From the NCBI GenBank assembly GCA_937910785.1, contig CALDLG010000109.1, forward strand, positions 1 through 6,183: 6,183 bases of DNA, given 5' to 3'. This document shows positions 5,886 through 6,183 of this stretch, piece after piece (the stretch's first letter is position 1; every line of letters begins with the position of its first letter). The position numbers and the translations under genes are program-made. The notes beneath the pieces were generated by a model. That model saw only the letters and a program-made list of their open reading frames with translations. It searched no databases and had not been told where the DNA came from. The DNA comes from an uncultured Lachnospiraceae bacterium. Lineage in GTDB: Bacteria; Bacillota; Clostridia; Lachnospirales; Lachnospiraceae.

Positions 5886-5916
5886 ATCGGATGTCCCAAT
5901 CGGATGCCCCAATCCG
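5886..5916. repeat. 13-base tandem repeat upstream of the T-box promoter
   Basis: ATCGGATGTCCCA (5886-5898) is followed directly by ATCGGATGCCCCA (5899-5911), differing at one base, and then by the partial unit ATCCG (5912-5916). It ends 9 bases before the -35 of the T-box promoter. It could be a pair of activator or repressor sites or a small slippage duplication. Confidence 0.75.
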
Positions 5917-5925
5917 AAAAAAAGA

Positions 5926-5954
5926 TTGACACGAATAAATTACGGTGATATAGT
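5926..5954 (+). promoter_or_regulatory. sigma-A promoter of the T-box leader
   Basis: Perfect TTGACA (5926-5931), a 17-base spacer and TATAGT (5949-5954, 5 of 6). The predicted start is near 5961, just before the T-box stem I. This is one of the strongest promoter matches in the window. Confidence 0.87.
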
Positions 5955-5960
5955 ATATAA

Positions 5961-6183
5961 AAATTCATACCTCAAACCGTTGAGGCGGAGATAACGGCAA
6001 TGATGCCCATACAGAGAGTCGGCGATGCTGAGAAGCCGGCAGGAAACAAGTTGTCAAATGGACCGCTGAGGGCGCAGTCAAATGTGTTTTTCACAGAGTA
6101 TTCTGCGACGTTGCAGGCAGACGTCATTTGCCGGGGATATGGAGGTATCCCGCTGAGCGCACGGGTCATGCCGTGAATCCAGG
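5961..6183 (+). ncRNA. T-box riboswitch leader (truncated at the right edge), specifier probably UGG (Trp)
   Basis: This is a cis-acting leader that binds uncharged tRNA and allows transcription of the downstream gene. The conserved AGAGAG motif is at 6013-6018. A distal stem G6018-C6023/G6035-C6040 has the loop GATGCTGAGAA. Lower in stem I, GGCAA (5996-6000) pairs with TTGTC (6051-6055), and GCGG (5985-5988) pairs with CCGC (6063-6066). These bracket a specifier loop with AGATAAC on the left and AAATGGA on the right. Placing the specifier one base before the lower helix gives TGG (6059-6061) followed by A6062. The TGAG just below fits the conserved GA motif. Further hairpins are GGGATA/TATCCC (6134-6151) and CACGG/CCGTG (6160-6175). 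The last bases, AATCCAGG, look like the start of the T-box sequence (AGGGTGGNACCGCG), cut by the window. The antiterminator and regulated gene are not visible. ATG (Met) at 6058-6060 is the rival reading. Confidence 0.87.

Larger units (their letters stand above)
5551..6183. other. gene-free regulatory stretch right of metY
   Basis: No credible protein gene lies in these 633 bases. They hold, left to right: the leftward metY promoter and its palindromes (5590-5647); a rightward promoter inside two inverted repeats (5730-5780); a 13-base tandem repeat (5886-5916); and the promoter and leader of a T-box gene lying outside the window. The left two thirds are visibly AT-rich compared with the genes. 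The decamer AAAATCTTTA occurs twice (5653-5662 and 5728-5737). Confidence 0.7.

Noticed and set aside
5724..5912. 62-codon leftward frame in the regulatory stretch
   Set aside because: It spans the promoter, inverted repeats and tandem repeat, with no recognisable protein motif or ribosome binding site.
5901..5923. CGGAT-GCCCCA-ATCCG hairpin as a terminator before the T-box promoter
   Set aside because: It is followed by A rather than T on the plus strand and is not followed by T on the minus strand either, so it cannot be a standard terminator.
5972..6169. 65-codon leftward frame at the right edge
   Set aside because: It lies inside the T-box leader, whose RNA motifs explain the sequence, and has no upstream ribosome binding site.

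Overview
The window most resembles a low-to-mid GC Firmicute, probably a clostridial (Lachnospiraceae-type) gut bacterium. The reasons are strong AGGAGG-type ribosome binding sites, consensus sigma-A promoters, a U-tailed terminator, a T-box leader, and a VTC/DUF4956 gene pair that is common in that group. The genus is not determined.

Layout. Positions 1-880 (+) hold the tail of a VTC-domain (polyphosphate-polymerase-like) protein followed by a DUF4956 membrane protein. Positions 967-1386 (+) encode a HIT-family nucleotide-binding protein, closed by a strong terminator at 1402-1442. Positions 1515-2456 (+) encode cysteine synthase (CysK). It converges on a leftward GH13 oligo-1,6-glucosidase (malL, 4159-2495), with a hairpin in the 38-base gap. 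Upstream of malL on the same strand is an O-acetylhomoserine sulfhydrylase (metY, 5547-4255). The last ~630 bases hold no convincing gene but are dense in regulatory signals. These are a leftward metY promoter with overlapping palindromes, an orphan rightward promoter buried in two inverted repeats, a 13-base tandem repeat, and a near-consensus promoter driving a T-box riboswitch that runs off the right edge.

How the genes fit together. CysK and MetY are the two PLP enzymes that fix sulfide, onto O-acetylserine and O-acetylhomoserine respectively. The locus therefore contains both sulfide-fixing branches, on opposite strands, with a carbohydrate hydrolase between them. The paired operator-like sites at the metY promoter suggest repression by a sulfur or cysteine regulator, possibly of the Rrf2 type. 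The T-box specifier loop can be folded by hand and reads UGG (Trp). The gene just beyond the window is therefore probably tryptophan-related, such as trpS or a Trp biosynthesis or transport gene.

No clearly new multi-gene system is visible. The genes are ordinary families, and the unusual content lies in the regulatory DNA at 5551-6183.
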